Made by a program: the position numbers and the translations under genes. This document shows, piece by piece, positions 1-10,200 of a DNA stretch of 64,000 bases; position 1 is the stretch's first letter; each line of letters starts with the position of its first letter. Under the pieces are notes generated by a model. That model saw only the letters and a program-made list of their open reading frames with translations, had not been told where the DNA came from and did no database searches. Origin of the DNA: Gonium pectorale (Eukaryota; Chlorophyta; Chlorophyceae; Chlamydomonadales; Volvocaceae); assembly GCA_001584585.1 (NCBI GenBank), contig LSYV01000003.1:2928059-2992058 (forward strand), read 5' to 3'.

Positions 1-1664
1 GAACAGGGTGACGATGTTGGGGTGGTTGACTTGCCGCAGGATGTGGAGCTCATGCATGAGCGCGTTCATGTCCTCCTGAAGGCGGCACGGCAGTTGCAGT
101 AACGCTTTGCTGGGGTCCAAGCTCAAGAAGGGCGTTCGGGGCGACGCGTACTAGAGGTCACGCGCATGGGCGCTTCGAGCAGCTTCACCCGCGACCCGCG
201 ACCTGCCGCGCCGCGTCAGGCATACTTGCCTACCTGGTATGGTAACGGCAGCGGCATGACGGCTAGCCCCACTCGGCCAGGAAGCCAGCACCCCAGGCCC
301 CTAGTTACCATTTGGCATTGAACTCGCACCCTTTGCCGCCCACCTGCAGGTCGGCCAGGCTCGACCCGGCCGTCTTCTTGATCATCTTGACGGCCACGCG
401 TTGCCCCCTGGGGCGGGAGTGGTGATAAAGCGCGCAAACTTTTGTCAACCCGCCGAAAATGAACTTGAATGCGCGGCCGAGCCCAGCGCATGAGCTTATC
501 CCCGCGATCTTGCCAGTCCGTTTCAATCATCTCGGCCGTGTAAAATGCGCAGGCGTCCGGACGTTCAGTGATAATGAATACAGGAGTACATGTCAGACGA
601 AGCCGTGCTTGGGCCAATAGCGCAGCGGCAGCTGTACTGCAGCCCAAGCGGTGCATCTTACGCACTTGTATCGGCCCTTGTAGACCGCCGCAAAGCCGCC
701 CTGTCCCAGCAGCCCACGCGTGCTGTAGTCCACTTTCAGGTCGCCCTTTGAGAGGTCAATGTCCAGGTCGACTTCGCAGTCGTCGCTGCCCTTCGACGCC
801 TTGCTGGCGCCCTCTGCGGTGGCGGCGACGCCGCCCTGCGCCAGCCCCTCCGGCGCCGGCTGCGCAGCGTCCGCGCCCGCTGTGTTGGCCGGGCCAGCCG
901 GGGGAGCACTGCCTTGCCCCGGAGGCGGCGCCGCCGGCGGGGGCGTTTCAGCTACGGCAGGAACCTGGGAATAGCGGCGGCCATGTACCGGGGTCGGCTT
1001 TGAGTGCCCACAAACTGCTAGCATGAGGATCAAACCCTGCCGCAGCAGTAAGTGGGGGGAGGGTGGCACACGGCGCAACGCATGCGTGAACTCCTCCGCT
1101 AGCATAGCCACGCTCAGGTCCTGTCCAACCCACCTTGGTCTCATCATGCGCTGTGCCCCGCTCAGCGGCCAAGCGCTTTGCCGCCTCCTCCGCCTGCCGC
1201 CTGGCCGCTTCATCAAGCGACCCCGCGCCGGCCGCATTCGCATGCCCCTTCACGGAGTGTGTGATGTGGTTCAGGCGCTCCTCTGCTGTGCTGGGGCCTC
1301 TGCCCTCGTCGTCGTCATCACTCTCATACGAAGGGCCCGGCGCTGCCTTAGGGGTACCTGGCTGCTTTTGCCGTTTGACCTGCTGGCCTGGCAGAGACAC
1401 CGGGTTGGCAGGCTGACCGGGCTTAGCTGAGGGCATGGGGCCCTCCGTCGTCATGGAAGAGCACTGTGCTGTGTCGCCGCCGCCTCCGTGGTATGTGTCC
1501 CCGCCGTTGGTCGACGCGGGGGCCGTGAGCGGCGCCAGCCCACTGGGAGCAGGCTGCAGTGAGGTCTGCCGGCTGGTCGCATTCTCAGCAGTCCCCTCAT
1601 CCTCCTGCTTCTTTGCACTAGCTCTCCGGAACGGCCAGCAGCTGTCCCAAGCACAAGTCCACAT
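1..1664 (-). CDS. Protein kinase, N-terminal part (cut by window edge)
   Basis: Four exons are inferred on the minus strand: 1664-1134, 964-666, 407-344 and 75-1 (continuing outside the window). All junctions agree in phase and give 323 residues. The first 250 or so residues are low-complexity (Ala, Pro, Gly, an acidic DDDDEG patch) and look like a regulatory N-terminus. The kinase domain starts near residue 262 with the glycine-rich loop GQGGFAAVYKG, split by an intron just after GRYK. The ATP-binding lysine follows in VAVKMIKK, then the alpha-C helix with its Glu (ALMHELHIL) and the HPNIV motif that precedes strand 4. The catalytic loop and activation segment lie beyond base 1, so Ser/Thr versus Tyr-kinase-like class cannot be settled; the loop and alpha-C sequences resemble the plant/algal TKL group. 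The start at 1664 is the first in-frame ATG; an upstream exon is possible. Confidence 0.8.
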
Positions 1665-2116
1665 TTGGCCTCCCGTGTAGGCGCATACACAAATTATATC
1701 CGGGCAGCCGCAACTCAATCCGCCGCAAGACGAGGCCCTGCGATAGCAGCAGCAAACGACGGCAGCGAAAGTTCAGCCGCGTTGTCAATCATGACTCTCC
1801 ATGACCACGGTCACTATCCAAAAGGTACCAGAGTTGCTCCATATACAAACCTGTTGATGGCTATGGGCCGAACGCAAGCGTCAACGAACTAGCGCTGCCG
1901 CCTCGTTTGTTTAAGGAGCCCTGAGAACGCGAGCCCGCTATGCTCGTTTGCTCGTTTGCCCAGGTTACAAGTTACAGTATGGGGACGAGTCGGAACTTGC
2001 TACCAACTAAGTCCAACCTGAAGCGATTCCCAAGGTTATAAGTGGAAAGCAAAGTTATCGACGTGGGAACATTTGCATTTACAGGAAGAAGTGGTTGCCT
2101 GTCGTGAAAAACCACC
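1665..2116. promoter_or_regulatory. Divergent intergenic region between kinase and SET genes
   Basis: About 450 bases separate the inferred starts of two genes that point away from each other, so the stretch should hold both promoters and 5' UTRs. It is noticeably richer in A and T than the flanking exons. I see no clear TATA box and no coding signal. The role is inferred only from gene orientation. Confidence 0.4.
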
Positions 2117-5100
2117 TTGGCCCTCAACCTTCTCAAGGCTTTCGCCAGCGTACCAAATGCAGGCGCTGGCCCAATGCATCGCGCATGCCCAGAAGCGACA
2201 CGCATCCCCGCAGTGCGATGCAGCCCCTCTCTCGGATGGCCACTGCCGCCGTGCGGGGCCAGCCGCCTGGCCTGCCGGGCAGCCCACGACCGACGCGCTG
2301 ATCCCTCTATGCTAACGGCGTATCAAGAACTTGCTTCGACGGCGAATGTGGAGACTTCGCTTCGGGTGGAGCGAGTGGGCGAGCAGCGAAGGGGCGCCGG
2401 GCTGGTGGCGACGGAGCCGCAGGCCGCCGGCAGCATCCTCATGCGAGTTCCCCGTGCCGCTGCCATTGTGCTGGACTATGAGCGGGGCCTCACAATGCCC
2501 CCGGCGCGTTGGCCCCGGTAGGTCCTCCGCTACTCAAACAACTGGCGCCGCCCGGACAGCGTCCGGCCAGCGGCTCTGCGCCGCGTCCCCAAATCCGACC
2601 CGCATCTTGCGTGCCACACGTGCCTCGCCACTCTTCGCACCCCGCCACTCTGGCCGCAGGCTGCGCGGTGGAGTGTCATCGAGCTTGGACCCTCTGCCGT
2701 GGGACGTGCTGGAGGCTCTGGCGCTCATAGACGGCCTGGCAGGTGTGTTCTGGCGTGCGCGTTCATGCAAACGTTGCGTGAGGTGCCAAGCCATAACACG
2801 CAATGGAGGTGACGGTATAGGTCCGGAGCTCCTCCGCACTGACGGCCAAAACAGCCGCAGCGGGGGTCATGGGCCGTACCGCTTGGTGCGGCTGCTGCAC
2901 GGAGCATGTCTGTACCCGCCATTCCCCCCCACCCACTGTCCCCCGCGTACACCTTGCGCGAACGCCCCCACAAGCAACGCCTTGTCTGCCGCCGCCCGAT
3001 GCCCCTCCGGCAGGCGACGGCGGCGAGTTCTGGCAGCGCTACTGCGATGTCATGCTGCCCGGCCCTGAGCAGCTGACGCTGCCCATGTGCTGGGAGGCAC
3101 CCCGCCTGGCGCAGCTGCAGCACGCGGACATCGCCAGCGCAGCGACCGCGCAGCAGGTGGGTGCCATGGGGTCGGGGACGCATGTGCGTCGGGTGAGCTC
3201 TCTGCAGCGTGTCTGTCGCCAGGCGCACCGTCGGCTGTGCTGTCCTGGCAACCCAGGGCGTTTCCACCCGTAGCGCTGGATTGGAAGGCGCAAGCGTGCG
3301 AGAAGCCAGGACAGCCTTGGTACATCGGAATGCAACAAAGAAGTGGCTGAAGTCCGCACAACGCGAGCATGGCTTATTCACTTTCCTTCCCGTGGCTGCA
3401 TGTCAGGATCGCCTTGCGGGGTTGTTTCCCGAGCTCATGGAGCCCCTGGAACCAGGCAGGTCGCGGCCGGTCTCGACAGAATTCGGTATGGGTGGGGCGC
3501 AGCCTGCTTGCGGATGGGATGTAACGACGATGGCGTGACGCGCTGCTGACGCCGGCTGCGCCACCGCACGCGCGCCCCACACGTGCCCCGTGCCTGCCGG
3601 TGCGCCGAGCTGCTCCTGATCGCCCCACATCTGCCCCGCACCCGCCACCCGCCCCGACTCTTGCAACGCGCGGATTACATTGCGAGGTGCAGACGTCCCA
3701 AGCTGGCTGCAGTGGGCCTTCGCCTGCGTGCGGAGCCGTGCCTTCAGGTGCGCACCTTCAGCTGCGGATGGGGGGCAACTCGTGTTAGGCGAGGGAAATC
3801 GGCATGCTGGGCTACTCTGCGAGGAGCTACCGTATGCTCGAGCACCTCGGAGCGTTTAGCAGTGTGCGCAAACGGCACACCTCTCCAGTGCGGTGCTGCG
3901 CCTGCCTGGCGTCATCCCCTACGGCTCCGTTGAATCCTGTGTCATCAGGGCTGGGGAGGACGCCTTCGCCTTCGTCCCTTTCCTGGACATCGCCAATCAC
4001 GCGGAGGCACCAAGCCAGGGTCCGCAGGGGCAAGTCCAGCCTGGGACAGCGAACGCAGACTTCCGCGTGAGGTCAGCAGGAAGTAAGGCCGAGGTACGCC
4101 GCGATGGTGGTGGCACTGGGGGGGAAGTGCGGCAGTGCAAGTACTAATACCTTCTTATTACTGTTTCCGCAAGCTAGGCTTCCGTGGAATGTGAAATCAG
4201 ACAACGCGGACTTGCCATTTGACTCCATCTTGAGGGTCATAACCTCATAGGTAGACGACCAAAGCTGCTTCTGGATCGCTGCTTATCGGGGCCCTGTCCC
4301 ATGCTGCGTTGTCCTGTATCCGCAGCTGCGAAGCCCATGCTCTGTTCTAGACTGCTTCCAACACTCAGAGGGTGCAATCTGCGCCATTCAGCGGGGAGCG
4401 TTCCAATCATCGGGGTGTCCGTATGTCCGCAAGCTTGCGCGCTGCAACAGGTGCCCGCACGAGTTCCCGGGCATGCGAAGTGGCTTGCGCCGTTAGGCTT
4501 ATTCCTCCGGTGCCATGACACGCAGCCTGTGTGTCAGGGTCTTCGGAGCGTAGGGACGGTAGTGGTGGTGCCGTGTATCCCTGCCAGCAGCAGCCACTAC
4601 CGGCAAGTCTGAGCTCGTGCCGTGTAGCTCGACAAACGTAACCCTGGCTCGCTGCTCAATGCGTTCCCCGGCCGTCTGTATCTCCGGGCGCCGCAGGCCA
4701 GCGCATCGGGCAGCGGCGAGGCGTTTGAGCTGGTGGCCCTGCGGGACATCGCCCCCGGGGAGGAGGTGACCATCTGCTACAGCGGGCCCGAGGGCTACAC
4801 CAACCAGCGCTTCATGGCACAGTACGGTTTCGTGCCCCGCGGGGGCAACCCCGCGGACCGAGTCAAGTTTGAATTGCAGCCCGAGTAAGTTGGCGCAGGA
4901 GGCTGAGGAGCTTGGGGAGCGTAAATTGCCTGGAGTGCGAACGCACAACGGGCCCTGCCGCCCTGCGCCAGGGGCCCGGGTGTCGCGTCCGGGCTTTGGC
5001 TGACAGCTGCATCCAGAGCATCCCATAACTGCACTTCAGCTGGCTGCACAGCCTACCCTTCTTGTCCCTGTCTCCGCCACGGCCGCCACAACGCAACCAG

Positions 5101-5833
5101 GTACCCCGCGCTACCTGCCTGCCGTACTGCCGTACCCGCCTCCGAAACTGCCTCGCGCGCAGGCACGAGGCGGCACCCCTGGACCTGGCCCGCCTGCAAG
5201 ACCTGATGGGGGACGCGCTCTTCTTGTCAGCGCTGCGGCGCAGCGACCCCTACCTGCACGCCGGGCTCAAGTCGTTGCCGCTTGTGGACCGAAGCGAAGA
5301 TACGGCGCAGCAGGCCGCTGCCGGCAGCGGGGCCGGAGGGGCGGCGGGCGGCGACGCGAGCGTGCGCACGGCAGCGGCACTGCTACGACAGCTCGAGCTG
5401 CAGATGGCGGAGAGTGAGTGCAGGGCGGCGGGGCGTCCGTAGGTGCAGTCAGGAAAGCCACAAAGGGGTGCGCACCGGAAACCTTCGCTGAGGAGGAACC
5501 GCGGGGAACGCTGCATGCCCAGCTTGTTCGCTGGGGTCGAGCCTGATTTAACGCCATGCACGCAGTTTCCTGTCAACTAGTTCTTATGTGCGGACAATGA
5601 GTGTCGGGCTGCGGGCTGAGCCCTTACGCAAACCAAACTCATTCGACCTGGAACGCGCAGGCACCACCAGTATGGAGTTTGACCAGGAGCTCCTGGAGGG
5701 CCCCGGCAGCGCGGAGCTGCTGGCCGCCGACCCTCGCCAGGCAGCGGCGGTGTCGTATCGCCTGGAGCGCAAGCGGCTGCTGTCCAAGACGGCAGCGCTG
5801 CTGCGGGCGTACAGCCGGGGAAGTGCGCGATAG
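2117..5833 (+). CDS. SET-domain protein lysine methyltransferase, Rubisco LSMT-like
   Basis: Nine exons: 2117-2517, 2660-2742, 3014-3156, 3407-3485, 3693-3747, 3889-4066, 4628-4884, 5163-5413, 5661-5833. Every junction is in phase; total 539 residues and a TAG stop. The split SET domain starts with GAGLVATEPQAAGS (near residue 93). It continues through WLQWAFACVRSRAF to the diagnostic FVPFLDIANHA (near 290), whose Asn-His binds S-adenosylmethionine, and GEEVTICYSG, whose Tyr is catalytic. The C-terminal part (YLHAGLKSLPL, YRLERKRLL) matches the Rubisco-LSMT substrate-binding domain. Such enzymes use S-adenosylmethionine to methylate lysines of chloroplast or other proteins; the substrate here is unknown. 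With the ATG at 2117 the first 64 residues are Ala/Arg/Ser-rich and look like a chloroplast transit peptide. A second in-frame ATG at 2309 would give 475 residues without it. TGTAA motifs follow at 6076 and 6083. Confidence 0.88.
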
Positions 5834-6035
5834 GCCGTCCGGGCAAGGAGCTTGTGCGGCGACAACGGTGGTGGCACTCGGCTCGGGGGGAGGGTGACTG
5901 AAGATAGAAAGCGTCAAACGCGAGCTCGCGAGGGGCCGGGCGCGGCAGCCAACTGGGCACACGGGGAGGTGGCCACGCTAACACGCTGGTCACCCGTTGC
6001 CACGGCTTTATTTGTTTTGTGTGTGCGCGCTGCAT

Positions 6036-6090
6036 ATTCGCAATTCGTCCATGGCCCCCCCGGCTTTGACGGACGTGTAACCTGTAATCC
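6036..6090 (+). repeat. Short dispersed repeat shared with the LINE 3' tail
   Basis: About 50 bases starting ATATTCGCAAT and ending GACGGACGTGTAACCTGTAA recur, inverted, at 28743-28805, the 3' end of the LINE fragment described below. The sequence includes the TGTAA motifs nearest to the SET stop codon, so a transposon tail may supply that gene's poly(A) signal. A shorter CCTGTAACCTGTAAC-like tract (minus-strand sense) occurs again near 61970-61991. Confidence 0.6.
6076..6087 (+). terminator. Candidate poly(A) signals TGTAA for the SET gene
   Basis: Two TGTAA pentamers (6076-6080 and 6083-6087) lie about 245 bases after the SET stop. TGTAA is the usual polyadenylation signal in Chlamydomonas and its relatives. 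The motif is short, so the assignment rests on position. Confidence 0.45.
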
Positions 6091-7252
6091 GTAACCTGCA
6101 CAGGTTTGCACAGGCCGTGCAGTGCTAGGTGGAAGGCATGGGATTGATGCCAGGTTCGACCGCGAGTGCTGGCACGGCGCCCGGCCAAACCTGGGTCGCT
6201 TTCCCTTGGAGGCTGCCCCTTAGCAAATATGTAAGGCTGCAGCCGAGAATGAAGGAAGCGCCGCCAAGGTCCTGTGAACGGTCATAGCCGTATGACGTTG
6301 ACTGGCAGGCCTGGCTGAAGGCGAGTACGTATGTTCACGTTTCTGCCTTCCTGGTTGAACACGGCAGCGTGAAGCAAGGTAGCACACGCAACCCTAGGCA
6401 ACACGTGGACGGTGGCGTTTGCTCTGGCAAGGAAGGCACCCAAACAAAGTGTACAGTGCGGCCTTGGTATTTGGCCTCGAGCTCCTCAGAAGAGTGGGAA
6501 ACAAGGGTGCCCCACGTGTCCTTCAATGCCCCCGCCAGCCCATCCCAGCTAGCAGCTAGCCGTGCGATCCAGCTCCAGCGGAGGAGCAGAAAGACGGGTA
6601 GCCGGCCCACGGGTCGGGCCAGTCAACGTCAGCCTCTGTCTTTGCTGCTGAATCTTTTTAGGGAAGTTTAGGCGTATGTCTAGGAGCTAGGACCGTCTGG
6701 GACATACTCAGAATGAGGCGCATGTAAGCCGATGCCCTGTCTTGTGGGGGACACCTCGCGCTCGGCCCGGCCGACCCAAATGCCTGTCCAGCAGATGAAA
6801 AACAACTGTGCTGGCACGGCAGCGACCAACAGCCAGCGTGCGGGGCATCCGGACAACGGCGTCACCGAGGTCTGAGGCTGTGTCCAGAAGGGGTCCCGAG
6901 TTTCTGTACCATGAGATGGCGGAGCTCTCCGAACATGGAATCACCTGCGTTATGATAGGAATACGGCACCGCAAGATGCGCGTCATAGCCCCGGTCGGTG
7001 CCCCCATCCATCCTCGTCGGAGTTTGCGTTTGTCGGAGACGCCGTTGGAGGCGGTCTCCACTTTCACCACCACCCTTGGCCGCCTATTTAAGTCTTCCGC
7101 ATCTTACAGCGCTCCATTTACCAAGCGGGCGGGGCCGGGAACTATGCTACATAGTCCATCCAGCTGAACCGAAACCGGACGTCGTACGGCGTTACGGTTC
7201 AATAGTGTCATGTGGAGACTGGTAGCCTGTCTCACCCTAAACTGCCAAGACA

Positions 7253-10200
7253 TTGTTCTACAGCCATGGAACGATGGTGCTTAAAAACTTGGTTCTAGGC
7301 TGCTTCCTGGCTGCTAACCGTCGACCAAGAGTAGGGCTCAGAGATGATCATGTCGCAAATGCGACCCAAGATAGGGCCCCAGAAGCCAGGGGTAAACTGC
7401 ACGCGCCACACACCCCAGCGCTGAAGGATAGCTCGACGCCGCTGTGTGCTATCTGCAACAAAAAGAGTGCTCTCAGTCTCCATGGAGCAAAAACTGGGCC
7501 TGTGGTCGAGCGCCATGCCGCAACTCGCTCGGGCGACGTTGGAGCTTGCCGGGACTCCTTGCTCTGCGATGCAGTGCCAGCTGCGGTCACCGTGTTCAAC
7601 CTGACGGGGCAGCCCGTGCACCAGAACCCCGCCAGCATCGAGGTGAGGTGCGGGTTGCGTAGGTTTACGGGTTGAAGCGCGTGCGTCCAGGTCTCCGCGC
7701 CTTCCCTATTCCAGTACCCCTGTCTGTCAGGCAAGAGCACGACGTAGTGTGAAGGGGGGCGGGGGGCACCCTCGCACGGCTGAGCACTAGCTTGCCAACT
7801 GTGCGTCGACACGTTCCACTAGTTGCGTCAGCTCTGCGCCCTACCCTACTATGGGGCCGCACATGCACACCTGGGCCACCTCTCCCGGCTCAACCCCCCT
7901 CCGAGTTGAGCTTTGACACGCCCTTTGTGCCACTCTACGCGCCGTCATCTAAAGAGGTTTAGCAAGTGTGCGCGGCACTGATGCATGTTGCTTGCCGCCC
8001 GGCCGCATGACCGCAGTACTTTGGGGTCCGCGTGCGGTGCGATGCACACGCGGATGCAGCCGCGGGCGGGTCAGGCAACCTCTTGGAGCAGCTCTTCGCT
8101 CTGGACCCGGGCAAGATGGAGCGGATGCTCGCGGATGTGCTGCGTGAGGGCGGAGGCAACTGGAAAGGTGGGGCGGTTGGGGCCCTGCACGGGCTCCCAC
8201 ACACACTCCAATGTGGCAGCAGCAGCAGCCAACCAGCGCTCGATCCTCGCCCGTGCCTCAGTCGGCGTGTCACGCGTCTGTGAAAGAATGTAAAATGTGG
8301 GCAAAGCGGTGTACAGCCCTGGCAGCGTGACGCCGCCCGACGGCCTCCTGCCGCTTCGGCGCGCAGCTTGTTCGGCGCCTCAGTTGTTCCCATTACCCGG
8401 CCTGCAGAGGCCTCTGACAAGGAGTATTTCGCCAGCATGCATTCACGTCGCCACCGCACGCACTCTTCCGAAGCTGTCCTGTGCTGCGGTCCCGTGCGGC
8501 CATGTGCTGGGGCTTGCAGGCATCGTCCGCGTGCCCCCGTCGCTCCCGCCTGACCCATCGGAGCGTGGCACACCGGCACAGGGTCCCCTCCCTCTGCATC
8601 ATCCGGAGCTCCTGGGGGCCGAACAGCAGCCCCACTCTGTGGGCCAGGTAGGCTCAGGCGCGTGGGCTGCTGCGCGGGCACCGCACGGGCCTGACGGCCA
8701 GGATGCTGCTCGGGCCGGCCCGCGTTGCACCCGTGTCGCTGCCTGCAGCAACCCAACAAACTAGCTGAACATGGTGCGGCGCAACCGGGGTCTGGGGATC
8801 CCCACACATGGTCCAAAGTCCTGCTGTGCCGCGTCGCCCCAGGTTCCCAGCGGGATGGAAGGCAGCGGCCGGCGGTCATCGTCCCACGGGCCGCAGCCGC
8901 CAGGCTCGGTGTCGGCCGGGCGTCCACCGGGTGCGCGGCGACCATCTGACGTCGCTGGCAGGCGATCAGCGCACGGGGCCCAGACCCACCCGGATCCTAA
9001 CCTGCCGCCGCTCGCCGTGAACCCTCTGTTCCTGTCGGCTGCATCACCGCCGGTGGAGCCGGGACAACGGCTCGGGTCGACACGGGGCGGGCCCGGCAGG
9101 GAGGCTCGGCACGAGGGGCATGCTTCCAGCCGAACTACCTCAAGTGCGCGCCAGGGTCGGGCGTGGGCGGGTGCTTCGGCTCCATTGCACGCCATTGCAG
9201 GCTGTGCTACCAGGTGCTTGACCGTAGTCGATGACAGCCAGGCAGGGGTTTGGCTGTCATTCCGGAAACGTGATCGCGTGCATGTCGGTAGCTGCAGCTG
9301 CAATGCACGATGCGCGCCGCCGGGCCCCGCGGCCCCACTGCTGCTCCACCGTTGGTGCTCTGGACTTGACGCCGCAACACCACCGCCGCGCTCGCCCCCC
9401 AGGCGCCTACGCCAACTCCAGCCTCGCGGGCAAGAGCTCGTACGGCACCGCATCGCATAACACCCACGGCTCGGGGCCGTACTTGGGCAGGCCCTCGGCA
9501 GCAGGCTACTCTGCCCCTTACAACGCGGACGCGTCAAGCCGCCCATTCGCTGCCTCCGCCCGCGGTTCTGTTGCCGCCGGCACCGGGGCCTTGACCTCCA
9601 ACCCCACCGAGGATGCCAGCGGGGCACTGTTCGGGCGGCCCTCCCTCCTGGGCTCGACCGGGTCCCGTGCCGCCGTGCACGTGGGGCAGTTCTCGCCCAA
9701 CATCCTCGCCTCCGGCAACTGGGACTCAGCGTACAACCCTCTCGCCACAAGCACGTTTAGCCTCGCGGTGAGCCGACCCGACGGCTTGCCGGTGGCGGCC
9801 CTGCCTGCGGCTGCGCTCGCCTCCGTCACCACCTCCACATGCAACGTCGCCACCAGCAGCCTCGCCAACGCCCACCACGCCCATATCGTTAGCAGTGCCA
9901 CCATCCACGGCTTCGGCGCCGGTGGTGGTGGTGGTGGTGGTGCTGCTGCTGCTGCCGGCGCCCTGGGCAGCACATCAGGGAACCTGGTGCGCATGCTTGA
10001 TGCGTCCGCCAGGCTGCAGTCGTTCGCCCCGCGACCTTCCAACTTTCCGCTTACCTCCCACCCGTCACTCGGGGTTGCGACGGCTGCGCGAGCTGGCTTG
10101 TGCGGCAGCGGCAGCCTGGGGGCCAGCCTGGGTCCCGCCAGCAGCGGCCAAAGGGATGCCTCAACGAACGGCACCCGACCGCCGTTCCAGCTGGGCAGCC

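Larger units (their letters stand above)
5834..7252. other. Intergenic: SET 3' UTR and upstream region of the cyclase gene
   Basis: No recognisable gene. The first 250 bases are probably the SET 3' UTR. An unassigned plus-strand frame at 6808-7167 (119 codons, with EMAELSEHGITCVMIGIRHR inside) looks somewhat protein-like but matches no family I know; it could be an upstream exon of the cyclase or chance. A TATTTAA motif at 7085-7091 could be a core promoter element. Confidence 0.3.

Noticed and set aside
6653..6661. TTTTTAGGG, similar to the Chlamydomonas telomere unit TTTTAGGG
   Set aside because: Single occurrence with no array; chance.
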